Below are positions 24,620 through 37,049 of a stretch of 64,000 nucleotides of DNA, piece after piece. The stretch lies in NCBI RefSeq assembly GCF_000276665.1, contig NW_004955465.1, positions 6,085,303 to 6,149,302 of the forward strand, in the 5' to 3' direction. The notes below the pieces were generated by a model. That model searched no databases and had not been told where the DNA came from. It saw only the letters and a program-made list of their open reading frames with translations. This stretch comes from Chinchilla lanigera. Lineage: Eukaryota; Chordata; Mammalia; Rodentia; Chinchillidae. Made by a program: the position numbers and the translations under genes. How positions within the stretch are numbered: position 1 is the stretch's first letter; every line of letters starts with the position of its first letter.

Positions 24620-24810
24620 AAGCAACCTGTAGGCATAGTCTCACTTAATCTTGAAAATAGCCATATATACGTGATAGTACCTGTTACCAGGCTGGTTTCT
24701 CAGCTGGGAAACTGTCAAAAAGGGAGGTGATTTGCTTGGGGCCTCAGGGTGGACAGCAGAACTGGAACCCGACCACAAACCCGTGCAGTCATTCTCACAC
24801 CGTGTGTCCA
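24620..24810 (-). mobile_element. MIR (reverse)
   Basis: The plus strand shows ATCTTGAAAATAGCC, CAGCTGGGAAACTGTCA, GGGAGGTGATTTGCTTGGGG and GCAGAACTGGAACCCGACC. This is the order of a reverse MIR (GAGGAAACTGAGG, GGTTAAGTAACTTGCC, GAGCCGGGATTCGAACCC). Confidence 0.65.
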
Positions 24811-26327
24811 CAGGGACAGTACAGAACCTGTTCTGGTTTTTAGAATTTTGATTCACAGGTTGCAACCTTGAGTGAAACCTCACAGATACGGGGGATTGGC
24901 TGTCTTTGCGAAACTATGTATGGGGTAATACTACTTGCTAGTATGCACACACATTAAAATGTGTGTGTACATATATATTCATATACTTTTTTAAAGCCAG
25001 AAAGAATAGTTTAGTAAACTGGGCTGATAGGATTATAGGTAATGTCTATTGCCTTATGTGTGACATCTCTATTTTATAAATTATGACAACTACATTCTAT
25101 TTACAATGAAAATACATTTACACTATTTAAAGTAAAAATTTAAAGTACATCTCTCACATGGGCTACCGATGGCCCCAAATTCATTAACTCAACTTTCTTT
25201 CTCAAACAAGTTGGTAAGCACTCTCAGATGACTAGGATCATAGCTGGAATGCCTTTTTCTGTCTGATTAAAAGATTACTCACTGTAGTCCAATTTATGGT
25301 AAAAAAAATAAAAAAAAAAAAAAAAAAAAAAGGCTTCTGTTTCTGGTTGAAAATCACAGTATTACCTCAACCCCAGCTGGGAGATGGAAAACAACATTTG
25401 CAACTGAAAGATCATCTTCATTGACATGCTGAGTTCTGGAAGAATCTTGTAAGTGGGGAAAGAATACTTAAGTACAATTGCAATGGATTTCCAGATTCTT
25501 GGTCCCCAGGGCTGGAGAGAGTCTTTCCTCTCTCCCTTTTCTTTCCTTTCCCTTCCCCAGCTCCTTTTCACTTCTTTCTCTCTCTCTATCTGTTTGTTTA
25601 CTTGAGTTTGCCAAATTCAAATTTAAACAACTGTTTTCTGGATCTGACAGTCAAAAGTATTGTGGCCAGGCATGCAATCCCTCCAACATTAGCACATAAA
25701 TTGACCTGGATGAACTCCAGGGCTCTCTGTAAGGAGACAATGACATACGTATGCAATTAGACCCCAGCCTCTCAGGTCTGAATTTCATCTGGATTCTTTT
25801 CTCCAGCTGCATCTTGAGGATGACTCTAAATAAGACGCAAAGTGACCAGGCACCCTGATTTGCCCGGGACTCAGAGGTTTTCCAGGACACAGCCTTCTCG
25901 GCCTAAAACTAGTCTAGTCCTGGGGCAAAACGACACCCATAGAATGTCTATGTCAACAAAACCTCAGACCCTGATAGATACTCAGGATTAAGTCACATAC
26001 TTGTGTGCACATGCACACAGACTCACAGATGTACTCACACACACACACTCACAAATTATGTGCCTGTGTCTCACGCTGCAGCTGGTCTTTTCCCTGTACC
26101 ATCTTCTCCAGGCTGTTCTCACAATCCACCTTGTCATTATGAATGATGTTTATACTTCTAATTACTCATATGCTTGTGCCTTGCCCTGCTGAGACATGGG
26201 ACATCCCTCTCTGAAATCTGGAATGATCATCTTGCCAATTTCTCATGTTTCTAACATACAGTCATCAGATCATAGAAAAGGTTTCCTTTCCCCAGATCCC
26301 GATGACCTTTCCCTATTTTGCTATCAC
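24811..26327. other. Unassigned intron with simple repeats
   Basis: No gene is seen. A poly(A) run occupies 25303-25331, a C/T-rich stretch 25525-25590 and a CA-rich patch 26000-26055. Confidence 0.45.
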
Positions 26328-26705
26328 TATGGTTTGGATAGATACCCTCCATAGGTCCATGTGTTAAAAGGCTTGGTCTCCAGTCTGTGGCCTGTGGTGC
26401 TACTGGAAAGTGGCAGAACCTGGAGGAGGAAGGGCCTGGCAGGAGGAAATGAGGTCACTGGGGAGTGGGACCTGGAAGGGAAATGAGGGCACTGGCCCCC
26501 TCCAGTCTGCTTCCTAGTCTCCATAAGATCAGCAGCCCTCTTCATCCTCATGCTCCCACCATGATTTACCTGTGGCCACATGCCCAACACTGGGCCCACT
26601 GACCATGAACACAACCTCTGAAACTATGAGTCCAAATAACCCTTTCCTCTTTTGAAATTGGTTTTCTCAGGTATTTTGTCACAGTGATAGAAAGCTGACT
26701 AGATT
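26328..26705 (+). mobile_element. MaLR-type LTR (forward)
   Basis: The clearest forward LTR of this type. It starts CTATGGTTTGGATAGATACC, then GGTCCATGTGTTAAAAGGCT, TGGTCTCCAGT, CACCATGATTTACCTGTGGC, CTGAAACTATGAGTCCAAAT, TATTTTGTCACAGTGATAG and GCTGACTAGA. No internal genes are adjacent, so it is a solo LTR. Confidence 0.75.
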
Positions 26706-27954
26706 ATCATCCACATATCTAAACATATGAGCCTCTGACCCAGGGGGACACTGACAGTTGTACGAGATGTAGTCCTGATGATCATGAGCAGCTGCATTCT
26801 CTGTTTTGCAAAAAAGGGCCATGCTGAGAGAGGCTCAGGGTCCCCAAGCTCTGCATGACACTCCTTGGTTTGAGCCAATGTTCTGGCTCTAAGTGACCAA
26901 GACGACTAGAAGTACTTCCCCTCGGGGGCTAGTTCACGATTAAACACTGTCTGCTAGAAGGGAAACCTCTAGAAGCACCAGGCCACAATAAAGAACTTTC
27001 TCCAGTTGTGTGTTGACAATGTGGGACTTGCATAAAGATGCCAGTTATTGCCTACAGCTGTGAGGAAGTTGTGGGTAAACAACTTTCCAAATCAGAATTA
27101 GAAGTGCTGAAATATCCCACAAGTTGTGGTAGTTAAATAACATGATTCTACAGGGAAAATGAAAGATTCCAAAAATCTTTTCAATTTTTTTCCCCAAGTC
27201 CACTTTAGCAGAGTGATATAAAATGTCCCCCAAGTATAAAACAAACACATCGCCACTGCTATTATCTTACATTTAAAAAAAGAAATGTTCAGGAACGCTT
27301 TTTTAGACTTCCAGTACAGCGAGGCTAGGAAATCTGGACAGCTTCCCTGGCTCTAATCAGTACATATTTGCTTGTTTTTGATCTACTGCAATTCTTTCTA
27401 TTTTATGAATTCTGAGAAAAATCACCAGAACAGAACAGTTTAAGCCATGGATTTGGTATATTTTATGCTTTTTAAGTATTTTCAAGGAAACAGTCCAATT
27501 ATAAATGTGTTAAAAACAACAACGATGTGTGGGCATGGAGACATGATCTAAATTTATTCACCTGTTGAACCCACACTACAACTAACTACCCAGATGGGAC
27601 TGGCTGCTTGGGTAATGGGAGAGTAGCTTTCAGTTCATTTCCAGGTTTGAATTTCTTTGCTTAACAATGCAAGGTGGTTGTACCAGACAATTCCCAAAGC
27701 CTATTCCAGACCATATCGTTGTAATTCCAGGTAGAGTGCTGGATAATCTTATGTTCTGGTTACATTACACAATATACTGTTAATTCACCTTAAAATACAA
27801 TAGAGAGTTGGGGAGAGGACACTAATTGGTTGTGGGGTTCCAATGCGATGGGAGGCTGGAGAGAAAACGCTACAAAAATGGCTTTCGCCCCAAACAGCTC
27901 ACTTGATTTTTGACAACCCTTAAGCTATAACTACTTGTTAGATCCTTCTTGCGT
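26706..27954. other. Unassigned intron
   Basis: No gene or recognised repeat. Confidence 0.35.
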
Positions 27955-28362
27955 ATCTCTGTCTTCCTGAGAAACCACTTCGAAGATACCACCATGTATT
28001 ACAGCAGCCATTGATATTTTCCTACTAATCTATCCATAACTCTGCAATGTTTGTATTGTTCCTATCCTATTTCATAAATGGATGCATGTCTATCATTATG
28101 TGTTCCCTACAACAACCATTGAGAAAAGTTAATGATTATTCAATAGGTCACTCACGTATAGCTCTATTTATTTTCTTTAGAAGCCACTTTGAAGATACCA
28201 AAGTATAGTACACCAACTATTGATAATCTCCTACCTCTTCTGTCTGTAACTCACTATTATTTGTCTATTTGTTTTCCTGAGAAACTATCTTGTAGATAAC
28301 AATATGTGAAACAATAACCATTGATAATTTCCTACCACTTTGTTGGTAATTTGGTAAGCCCC
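27955..28362. repeat. Degenerate tandem array, about 100-bp units
   Basis: Four diverged units start near 27964, 28059, 28173 and 28274. Shared signatures are TTCCTGAGAAACCACTTCGA / TTCTTTAGAAGCCACTTTGA / TTCCTGAGAAACTATCTTGT at unit starts and (C)CATTGATAATTTCCTA-like cores (CCATTGATATTTTCCTA, CCATTGAGAAAAGTTAATGA, CTATTGATAATCTCCTA, CCATTGATAATTTCCTA). The second unit is the most diverged. I do not recognise the family. Confidence 0.7.
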
Positions 28363-28398
28363 CCCCCTATTATTATGTTACCCTTCTTTTACTCTTTA

Positions 28399-28437
28399 AA
28401 ATAAAATAAATAAAATAAAATAAAATAAAATAAAATA
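28399..28437. repeat. (AAAAT)n microsatellite
   Basis: A run of AAAAT pentamers just after the tandem array and a short C run. Confidence 0.93.
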
Positions 28438-29004
28438 CAGTTTCCTTTCAAAAAGAATATATTCACATCACTCTTTAGTGAATGGAAGCTTAGGGAATCT
28501 CAACATTAACATCCAGCAAACAAGGAGGTATAAAGTAAACAATGTTGAATACTTCAGACCCAAGGTCAAGGCACATGCCAATCTCCCTCACAGAAAAATG
28601 TCAGAACCAAATAGGGTCATTACAGGTGTAAGAGCATTTTGCAAATTGTAAAGCTCCAAGGCAAGGCATTGTTTTTGTACTAAATGCTTGCTTGGCCAAG
28701 AATCTACTTAAAAGTTGGCTTCTCCAGAGTGAAAATGGTCATAGAGAAATGGAACCTGAATCTTTGTTCACCTTTATGCCCGAGTTTATTTATCTCCTCT
28801 TTCTCAGAGCTCAGAACAATAGATAATCCTGAAGGACTGAAGGACTTAACTGAAGGACTGGATCTTAGTAATTGAAGTATCATCTCAATAAAAAGATCAA
28901 TCAGTTATTAACCTATATTATAAATAGAGGGGAAATAATTTTTGCTTCTATAGCATTCTATGATATTTTCTTCTAATGTCATAGTGATTTTTTAATCTGT
29001 GTTT
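28438..29004. other. Unassigned intron
   Basis: No gene is seen. AT-rich and repeat-free by eye. Confidence 0.35.
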
Positions 29005-29375
29005 ATTAGCTTTCCATCAGTATAACAAAATACCTGAGGTAATCAACTTGTAAAAAGAAAAAGATTATTTTGGTGTGCAGTTCTGGAAGTTCCAGTCCAT
29101 AATCAACTGACCCTGCTGCTTTTGGGCCTGTGGTGAGGCAGCACATCTTGGCAGGAGCAGGCAGCAGAGCAAAACTTCTCATCTTGTGGCCAGGAAGCAA
29201 ACTGGAGAAGAGGAAGAGATCAGGATCCCAATATCCGCTTCAAGGCCATACCCACGGTGACCTCACCTCCTCCCACAAGGCCACACGTTTAAAGGTTCCA
29301 CTACCTCCCAATAGTGCCCTCCTGGAGATCAATTCCCCACATTTTAGCCTTTGAAGGACATTCAAGATCCAAATC
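29005..29375 (-). mobile_element. MaLR-type LTR (reverse)
   Basis: It has ATTAGCTTTCCATCAGTATA, ACAAAATACCTGAGGTAATC, GTTCTGGAAGTTCCAGTCCA, CTTTTGGGCCTGTGGTGAGG, CAGCACATCTTGGCAGGAGC and CCACTACCTCCCAATAGTGC. This is close in layout to the copies at 6110 and 42440, and a B1 follows directly. Confidence 0.75.
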
Positions 29376-29540
29376 ATGGCTGGGCGTAGTGTCACACTCC
29401 TGTAATCCCAGCACTTGGGAGGCTGAGGCAGGAGGATCATTGCAAGTTTGAGACCAGGCTGGGCTACAAAGTGAGCTCAAGGCCAGCCAGAACTGCATAG
29501 CGAGACCCTGTTTCAAAAAGACCAAAAAAAGAAAAAAAAT
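29376..29540 (+). mobile_element. B1 SINE with internal duplication
   Basis: It starts ATGGCTGGGCGTAGTGTCAC and has AATCCCAGCACTTGGGAGG, GCTGGGCTACAAAGTGAGCT, AGGCCAGCCAGAACTGCAT and AGCGAGACCCTGTTTC. The duplicated segment between the two CAGCC/CAGGCT cores is the B1 form found in the mouse-related rodent clade. Confidence 0.9.
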
Positions 29541-29905
29541 CCTAACCATAACATAATTTGGACCTTGAACAAACGTGTGGCACAGGAGGATTTTGTTATC
29601 ACTGAAAGCTCTCAAAGGTTCACCATTACTGTATAATCTATTATAGAGTCCTCACAGGTAAGCTTGAAAAAAATAAATACAACAAAATGACAACCAAAAC
29701 AAACTGTTCTCTGATATTCAAGTACATTTAGCCAAGCTGAACTAGTTCTCATGGCTTAATTAGTCAACAAAGAAACCACTAGTCTGAAATAAAGGTTAGC
29801 ACAGGCAGAAAACACTTATTGATGCGTATTTAACTGGGAGAACTTGCACTGGTAGGGACTCTTTGAAATTTGGCTTTAACCTTGCTTGCCCCACAGACCC
29901 ACTCT
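29541..29905. other. Unassigned intron
   Basis: No gene or recognised repeat. Confidence 0.35.
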
Positions 29906-29909
29906 GGCT

Positions 29910-30100
29910 GAGTGCACTAAAATTTCCCCTACCACAATCCTACCATAATATACCACCTCACTTCTGGCCCCAAAGCAATAGAAGCCACCAGTCATGAGCT
30001 GAAATTGCCAAAACTGTGAGCAAAAAAAAAAAAAAAACCTTTCTTCTTGATAAGTTGTTCATCTCAGGTACTTTGTCAGAGTAAGTACAAAGTAACTCAA
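29910..30100 (+). mobile_element. MaLR-type LTR, 3' end
   Basis: It has GAAATTGCCAAAACTGTGAG, an A-rich insert, CTTTCTTCTTGATAAGTTG and GGTACTTTGTCAGAG, the terminal layout of the forward LTRs. Confidence 0.6.
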
Positions 30101-30164
30101 ACTGGTGAACAAAAGAGAAAAGCAGGGAGATTCCAGGAAGATGGGGGTACTTGCTGAGGAATAT

Positions 30165-30345
30165 GGGACCCTCTGGAATGTGTGAGCAGCCTAGCTGACA
30201 GCCAGCAAGGTGGTGGAGGACACGGGGGACCTCAGTTCAACAACCACAGAGAACTGAATTATTCCAACAATCTCAAAGGAAAAACTGGACTAGCCACTTC
30301 CTCCCAGACAGCCACGAGGGGGTGGCACATCCAAGAATGCCTGGG
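30165..30345 (+). mobile_element. MLT1-like LTR fragment
   Basis: GCTGACAGCCAGCAAGGTGG, GGGGGACCTCAGTTCAACAA, CCACAGAGAACTGAATTATT and CCAACAATCTCAAAGG follow the middle part of old MLT1 LTRs. Confidence 0.55.
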
Positions 30346-31275
30346 TTTCATTGTGAATCTCTGGCTGGAGAAAAGGGAGTCAAGAAAAGGGCAGGAGGAG
30401 TACAGCCGGGGTGATCACCCTGAAAGCTGCCTCTTTGTACAAGAGACTACTTCTCATGCAGGGGTTCAGAATTCAATTCCTAAAACACACTGAAGAGATA
30501 TACTAGGGATATGCAGCCATTCTAAAACAGGCAATCTGACTTGCAATGTTTTGACTTCTATGACTGAGCGAAATTGCTGAGTCAACAGCAACCATACACA
30601 CTTTGAAATCTGAATCTTGATCTTTCCCTGAGCCTGTAATATTCCCTAGGATCCTCCCTCTCCATGCCACAGCTCGCAGACAGCTATGCCTTCTTCAGGG
30701 GAATCACACAGGTGCTACAGGGTGCCGTGATCCAAGCTGTGATGTTCATTCAGTTAGGTGTTTCCCATGCATTTTGACTGGTGAAACTTTCAGTGTATAA
30801 TGAGTTTATGGGGACACAGTTCCACGGCAAGTCAGGAGTACCTGCACATCTTATATAGTGATTGACTTGCAACCTATGCCATTTCAGAAAGAATAGGAAG
30901 TGTTTTACAAAACCAAGTCATGCAGGATAAAAATAAGTGAGGAAACCAGGAAAGGCCAAAGAAACTGTCAGTGAAGTAATTCACAGAGAAGCTGTGCAGG
31001 AAAACCCTAGACTGGGAGAAGGTCCTGATGAACCAGAAGCTGTGTCATTGTGAACGAGGGGTTCACAGTACTTCACAAACACAATAATAAAAGTCATAGT
31101 CATTGAAAATACACTGTGGACATTTTTACATGTTTTGCATATTTTAAATTCAATTGTAATATTTTCCTTGATTTGTATAAGCTCTTTACACAATATATAA
31201 TGTGTAATATATAAGCTCTTTGCAACAAATATAATATGGTTAATGTCACCAATGTATTTAATTGAAAAAAATGTG
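30346..31275. other. Unassigned intron
   Basis: No gene is seen. No repeat recognised. Confidence 0.35.
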
Positions 31276-31277
31276 TG

Positions 31278-31329
31278 TGCATATATATATATATACACAC
31301 ACACGTGTGCATGCACACACACACACACA
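31278..31329. repeat. (TA)n/(CA)n microsatellite
   Basis: A compound TATATA and CACACA run with a GTGTGCATGCACAC inverted centre. Confidence 0.9.
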
Positions 31330-31330
31330 G

Positions 31331-31394
31331 AACATACCCAAGGCCTCGTGCATGCTAAGCTAATGCTCTAAAGTGTGCCACACCCTCAGCTTAA
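31331..31394 (-). mobile_element. Partial ID-like SINE (reverse)
   Basis: ACCCAAGGCCTCGTGCATGC, GCTAATGCTCTAAAGTGTGC and CACACCCTCAGC read as a diverged reverse ID, next to the microsatellite. Confidence 0.55.
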
Positions 31395-33884
31395 TTTTCT
31401 TTTTAATTTTTCATCTAGTCTAGTATATGTGTGTATATATATTCCTTATGCTGTATTATAGTCTCCTGTTACTTTATACCTAGCATTCATTTCTTCATCT
31501 AAAGACCACTAAATAACCACCTTTACTTTCTTTCACTTTGTGATAGTTCTAATTTTATAAATTTCTCTCTTGCCTAAAGACTACTGAACTTCAAAACGTA
31601 GCTCAGGTTCAAGTCAACATTCATAAGAACCAACCTGGAAGATGTTCTTCATGCAAACAAAGTGAAACCTTTTCTAGGATGGAAAGTTTAAACTAGATAT
31701 TTATTATGTAAAATTCATTCTCTATCGGTCCTGAGAACAGATTCACTTATTGTTCTTCTCCCTGAAGTCCTTCCGTTCTCAGTCCAATTATAACAACTCT
31801 CTCAAGTATATAAAATGTACAAGACTCGATCCAACCCAACCCTAACCCAAAACAACTAAACCAATGTTGAATTTGGAAGCTCAGTACCGGGCTCACTCTC
31901 TCCACCCAGTTTATCACCATTTCAACACCTGCCTGTGTTAACACTAAGCTGGGAGCAGAGGCACAGCCCTGTTCTTTTGTAGCCATTGGTATAGCAGTTA
32001 TTTTCCATTCATATTTTTTTTTTTTTTTCAAAAAAATCCACAAACATATTCATCACCTCGGTCTTAACCGTCAGAAAGAAATTAGATGCTTCCATTACAA
32101 AAGGGATCTAGAGAAAGCACTCTCACCTCAGTAAGAGTTTAACTGGGAAACTTAAAGGGAAAAAAAAGGGACCCATGTGAATTTAATAAAGAGGGGAGAA
32201 AGCCATTCAAGGGACAATGAGGAGGGCTGGAATCAATTAGGTCAAATTATACCCTGTGTTGCATGTGTTAAACTCCTCCTGTTACAGTTAAAGGAAAGAG
32301 CAGAGAGGAACACAGCCTGCACTTAAGACCCCATTTCAGAACGCAGAGAGCTCCATAAACACTATGTCCTCAGTCAAGTCATTTCAGTTAGAGGGTGGGT
32401 CTGAAATTCCCAACTGCAAATGCTTCTCTCTGGGGAACACACATTTGCTCTAACAGGGGGTTTGTTTCCATGGCAACTGGTGGAAAGGTGGACAGAGCAA
32501 GTAGTCACCATGCCCGCAGTTTATCCCTACGAGTCAGGCCCCTTCTCAAATATTCTTCCTCTTTCTCTTCTGCCACTGATTTTTTTTGCCTTTGGACATT
32601 TTAGCCTGCAAGCCTGCAAGCAAGCATTCCCTGCTTTATGATCTGACGCTATGAATCTTGGCCCTCATGGGCATCTATTATATACCTCTGCCTGTTGGAC
32701 CTGACTGTTGGCACCCCAACATCATGGCCCTGGAAGGGCACATTTCATTCTTTTCCATCTCTACATAGCCACACACAGGGGGAAAAATCCTGTTGCTCAT
32801 ACTACGCATTCTTTGTCCAGTTCTTCTGGGCTGTTCCATTTCCGTGTAGCACAGCTAATCTTTCACAAACCTGGACTGCGTGCAAGAGGCACATTTTGCA
32901 CAACTCTAATCACCTAAACACAAATAAGTTTTCAACACCATTAACCCTTGAACGACGGCTTCTTCCTGGCCAAGGAGCTCAGGAAACACGCATCCAGTTC
33001 CCATGCACTGCAATGACTTTATCACAGTTTACCAGAGCTACCAGAAAGTTCCACTTAAACAAACTCAAGCCAAACGTTTTTTAAAGGATCGATGTTTACT
33101 CCACTTCTTCTAAGTTTTCATCAGTGTAGACATCAAAAGAGGCATATTCTGTGTTAGGCACCCCACCAGAAGACACGGAGCCCTTGCCAATGCCCAATAT
33201 TTTAAAAACTAGCCCTAAATTTTCTTAGTGATTGTAAATTCTCATAAATCTCAAGGCCCAGAAATCCCAATGGGAAGCGGATACCTCTGGGTCAGACTGG
33301 TTGAACATTTGCTTGGCTTGTACTCTGCAGGTAAATAAAATCTGACAAGTTTGGTGTCTGTTGGAAAGGAAGAGAACAGCGGTCGCAGAGACTGTCTGAA
33401 TCTTACACCTCTCATGGCTTAAAACAAATGCAAAGTTTAAAACCGACCATTCCCAAGTTGCAGGTGTGGGGAGTTAACTGCAGCATGGATATTCCAGGTA
33501 CCCAGTTTTGACAAGTTTGCAGTGGTTTTCCCAAGAGAGTCTAAAGAGTTTCTGGTAAACGAATGCACATGGTTTACTGGTGTATTTCAGCAGTCCCTCC
33601 CCTCCATCTGTCAGGAAACATTCAGATATTCATATGTCTGTTCGAAATACAAGCTGACTTTAAGCTCAACCTCTTCCTATGTATATTTTCTTGTTTTAAC
33701 TTCTAAAGACTTTCAGTTGGTAACACAAAAAGAACTGCCATTCTCGTGCAGAGGTGTAGTAGGGCTGCACAGGAGTCTTCTAGATGCATTTGAAGGGTAA
33801 TGTATTTGACAGTGAAGTCAGTCTGCTCTCATCAGAATGGTTTGAACTGCTTCCTCTGTGAATGATTCTCCCTAACTTCCAATG
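31395..33884. other. Repeat-poor unassigned intron
   Basis: About 2.5 kb with no gene, SINE or LTR recognised. A T-rich run lies at 32015-32028. Short open frames on both strands have no domain. Confidence 0.4.
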
Positions 33885-34072
33885 TAGCGTTCTCAAACTC
33901 TGAATACGTTGGAAACTACCACAGGATTAGTAAAAACAAACTGCTGGGCTCCATATCTCCAGAGTTTCTGATTTAGTAGTCTGGGGTGGGGCTACCAAGT
34001 GTGCATGTTTAACAAGTTCCCAGGCCATGTGGCTGGCCTATGGATCACACCTGGAGAACCACTGCCCTATGT
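33885..34072 (+). mobile_element. MER5A-like hAT DNA transposon
   Basis: A near complete non-autonomous element: GCGTTCTCAAACTCTGAATA at the left end, GGGCTCCATATCTCCAGAGT, TTCTGATTTAGTAGTCTGGG, GTGGGGCTACCAAG, TTTAACAAGTTCCCAGGCCA, and CCTGGAGAACCACTGCC at the right end. The ends are inverted (TTCTCAAAC and GAGAACCACTG). Confidence 0.88.
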
Positions 34073-35860
34073 GTATGAAAGGATAAGAATAGGACCTAAG
34101 CTTAAGGTTCCCATGCCATGTCATTCTCTCCCCCAAATACAACGAATCATAAGGAGAACTACTACATAGGATCATAGCCCATTGTCTCTATTTCTAAGAG
34201 CAAAGGGAGAATTGACAAACTGAACCAAGAAATATTTAATGTTTAGAGGGTTAAGAATTAAAACAGAGTGGCAGAGAGACAGTAGAATCCTCTTGCTGAC
34301 AGGTTATTAAGAATAGGGGCAACTGTTAATGCAGTGGTATGATTTAAACAGGACAGGCAGTATCAGCAAATCCTGTCCAGTGACAGGTGAAATTCTTCAT
34401 TTTCTACCTGCCTGGCTACATTAGATTAATTGGCCTCATGATAAAGTATGGATCTTTAATCCTTCACTACATTGTCTTCTAAAAAAAACTGTTCAGCAAT
34501 CCATTCACAGCTCAGTAAGAAATACTTTACATTTAAGAGGAAACTAGTGACTTCGTTAGGATATAAAATATTTAAAGTCAACCAACCTGAATAAATAAAT
34601 AAATAAAGTGAACCAACCCAAGGAAAGAAAAAGAAAAGAACAGGAAAACCATGCTAAAACTCCCCTTTTTGTGAAAGAGAGAATTCTTTCCAAGTCACCA
34701 CTTCGCACTTCAGCAGAAATGACCAGATGTGGTTGGAGTTATGTGTCACTCCAACAGGAGATAAACACACTCAGCTGTGCCTTCCACGCTTATCTCGCTC
34801 AGTATGGGAAGCCTCCCACAGATACTTTCCACACTGGAGCGTCTTTAAGATTTTAATGGCCGTCTGACTTCTGTGCTAAAATATTTTATGATCTCTACTG
34901 ACTCTCACCATGCACTTTGTGGGGTTTTATTTTGCCTTACATGGTCCTACAAGGGCTCTTCAAAAGCTGCAAAGCTCTTGAACCAAATATTGACACTGTT
35001 TGTTTTCCTAGTCATCATGAAATACGTGCTCGTGGATTCCCATTCATTCCTGCAACTTGAGACCTCTACAAAACCCTAATGGGGCTAGATCTCATTTCCT
35101 TCCCAAGTACCTGATGGAGCTGTACGATTAAAATTCCACCCATCCCAAGCCATTAAAATAAGACAGTGGGACAGGCTTGACTCTTTAAATGAACCCAAAC
35201 AGAAACTACAAGGAATAGTAGCATCTCAGGGTTTTGAATTAAAAGGATTACAAGTTGCATTCCATTTTTCCAAATGACTGCAACCAAGATCACAATCCTG
35301 TGTGTGTGTTAGATAGATAGGGATCACCTCACATACCTGTATGTCAGTGTACCTTGTCATCCAAAAGATAGCATTTATGAACTCTACATTGTATAAGGTT
35401 GACAGTGAGATCAGATGATTATTTTTGGCTCTACAAAAATGATGACAGATGAGAGACCAACAAAGCTCTTTTACACGGGAGAGAACCTACATGGGTTCTT
35501 GCTGCTATTTGTTTACAAGATTTCAGAGAATCTCTAGACAAGGGACAAAAAATTGAAACAAGCAAAGAAAACCTGCATCCAATCAACAACAGTATTGTAT
35601 AAGTAGATTATGCTTTGAACAATACCAGTGCTTAGAATTTAATAACTTTTAATGAGAGATTTTATCACTCTGGCATGATCTAGGAATGAGCACAAATACC
35701 AGCTTGTAGGAAAGGAGTAAAGAATTTATATTAATGGCTTTATATTTATGTATATTTGTAGAATGAGATGTGAAATATTTTTAAATGACCTAGTCCTGAA
35801 AAATCACATAATTTAAATCAATCTGGTAAAAAAAAAAGTAGTATTTTTAAAATTTATTTT
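34073..35860. other. Unassigned intron
   Basis: No gene is seen. A short AAAT run lies at 34590-34608. Confidence 0.38.
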
Positions 35861-35861
35861 G

Positions 35862-35941
35862 TGGTGCTGGGGATCAAAATGAGAACCTTCTATATAGTAG
35901 GCAAGCACCACCACCCACAGAGCTACCTCCCCAGCCCTTAT
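35862..35941 (-). mobile_element. ID-like SINE (reverse)
   Basis: TTGTGGTGCTGGGGATCAAA, TAGTAGGCAAGCACCACCA and AGAGCTACCTCCCCAGCCC are the reverse of a diverged ID. Confidence 0.75.
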
Positions 35942-36942
35942 ATTTGTCTAATATAAATCCTACATATGTCTTCCTCTATCTGAGCCTGCATAAACAACCT
36001 ACTGCTCAACTCTTTATGTTTAGATTAGAAGTCATTTGAAAGGAGGGAGCGTTCTCTGAACTCAGCGCAGTGACTGCCACATAGAAACCACTAGACATGT
36101 CTTCTATGAACAGATATTCCAATTACAGGGAAAGATAGGAAGCTCATAGCATCACCCATGTGTCTTTGGGTTCTAAAAATCTTCATCCCATTAAAGGTAA
36201 GACTTAATGTGAAATCAGTCATTTAATAAAGAACTTTTTAATGTTCATAAAGCTGCCTGAAAACTCTTGATCTAATAATCACTATAAAACCAGGACCTCT
36301 ACAAACTAATAAAGAAAAATCAAAGAGCAAAAAGGAAGGAGTATTGAAACCAGTTTGCATAAAAAGATGGCTAGTGGCAAAAAAAAAGGTCTGTTTTAAG
36401 AGGAGAGAATCAAGAAAAAGATTATCCAAAGTTAGCTTTAAAAATAGAGTTACCCTAAGCCCTGCTGTAGTTCCTACCTTCACGGCTTTGCTTCTACTTT
36501 ACAGTCTAGAATAATCCTAAAGAGATCCAAGTTCCTTAGCTTGGTATTTGGGTTCTCCACTAAGTGGGTCACCCACCCCATTTGAGATATGCCTGTCTCT
36601 TACAATGCTCCACTTGAGTCCCTCAGATACAGCTGGAAGATGTTACCCAAATTTTCCCCCAATTTTTTTCTCCTGTTTATGCCTTTAGATTCATCATGTC
36701 AGAAAGGGTCCTTAGTTTGGGATATAGCAGAGGAGATCATGGGGAGCTTATGAGCTCTGAGTTCTCATTGTAGGAAGGGAAAACACAATTATACTGATTG
36801 CTATTATACTTGTTGGAAATTGGTTACCACATTTTATCCAATTTAAGAAGCCCTGTTTAAGCACTCATTTATGTTACTAAGAAAGTTAAAACCTGGTTTA
36901 GGTGCAGGAACCTCATAACCTCAATGAATGTAACCATTATGC
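35942..36942. other. Unassigned intron
   Basis: No gene is seen. A MIR-end-like CAGTGACTGCCACATAGAAA lies at 36068. Confidence 0.35.
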
Positions 36943-37043
36943 CAGGCTGGGGAGATAGCTCAGCGGCACAGCGCCTGCCTGGCAAGCACAAGGTCCTGAG
37001 TTTGATTCCTGGTACCAAAACATAAAATAAATTTAAAAAAAAA
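36942..37043 (+). mobile_element. ID SINE
   Basis: The body GCTGGGGAGATAGCTCAGCG, AGCGCCTGCCTGGCAAGCAC and GAGTTTGATTCCTGGTACC is followed by an A-rich tail. The flanks carry CATTATG at 36935-36941 and 37044-37050, a short target duplication. Confidence 0.92.
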
Positions 37044-37049
37044 CATTAT

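Noticed and set aside
27955..28362. CRISPR-like array
   Set aside because: Units are long, diverged and have no conserved repeat/spacer alternation; the genome is mammalian.
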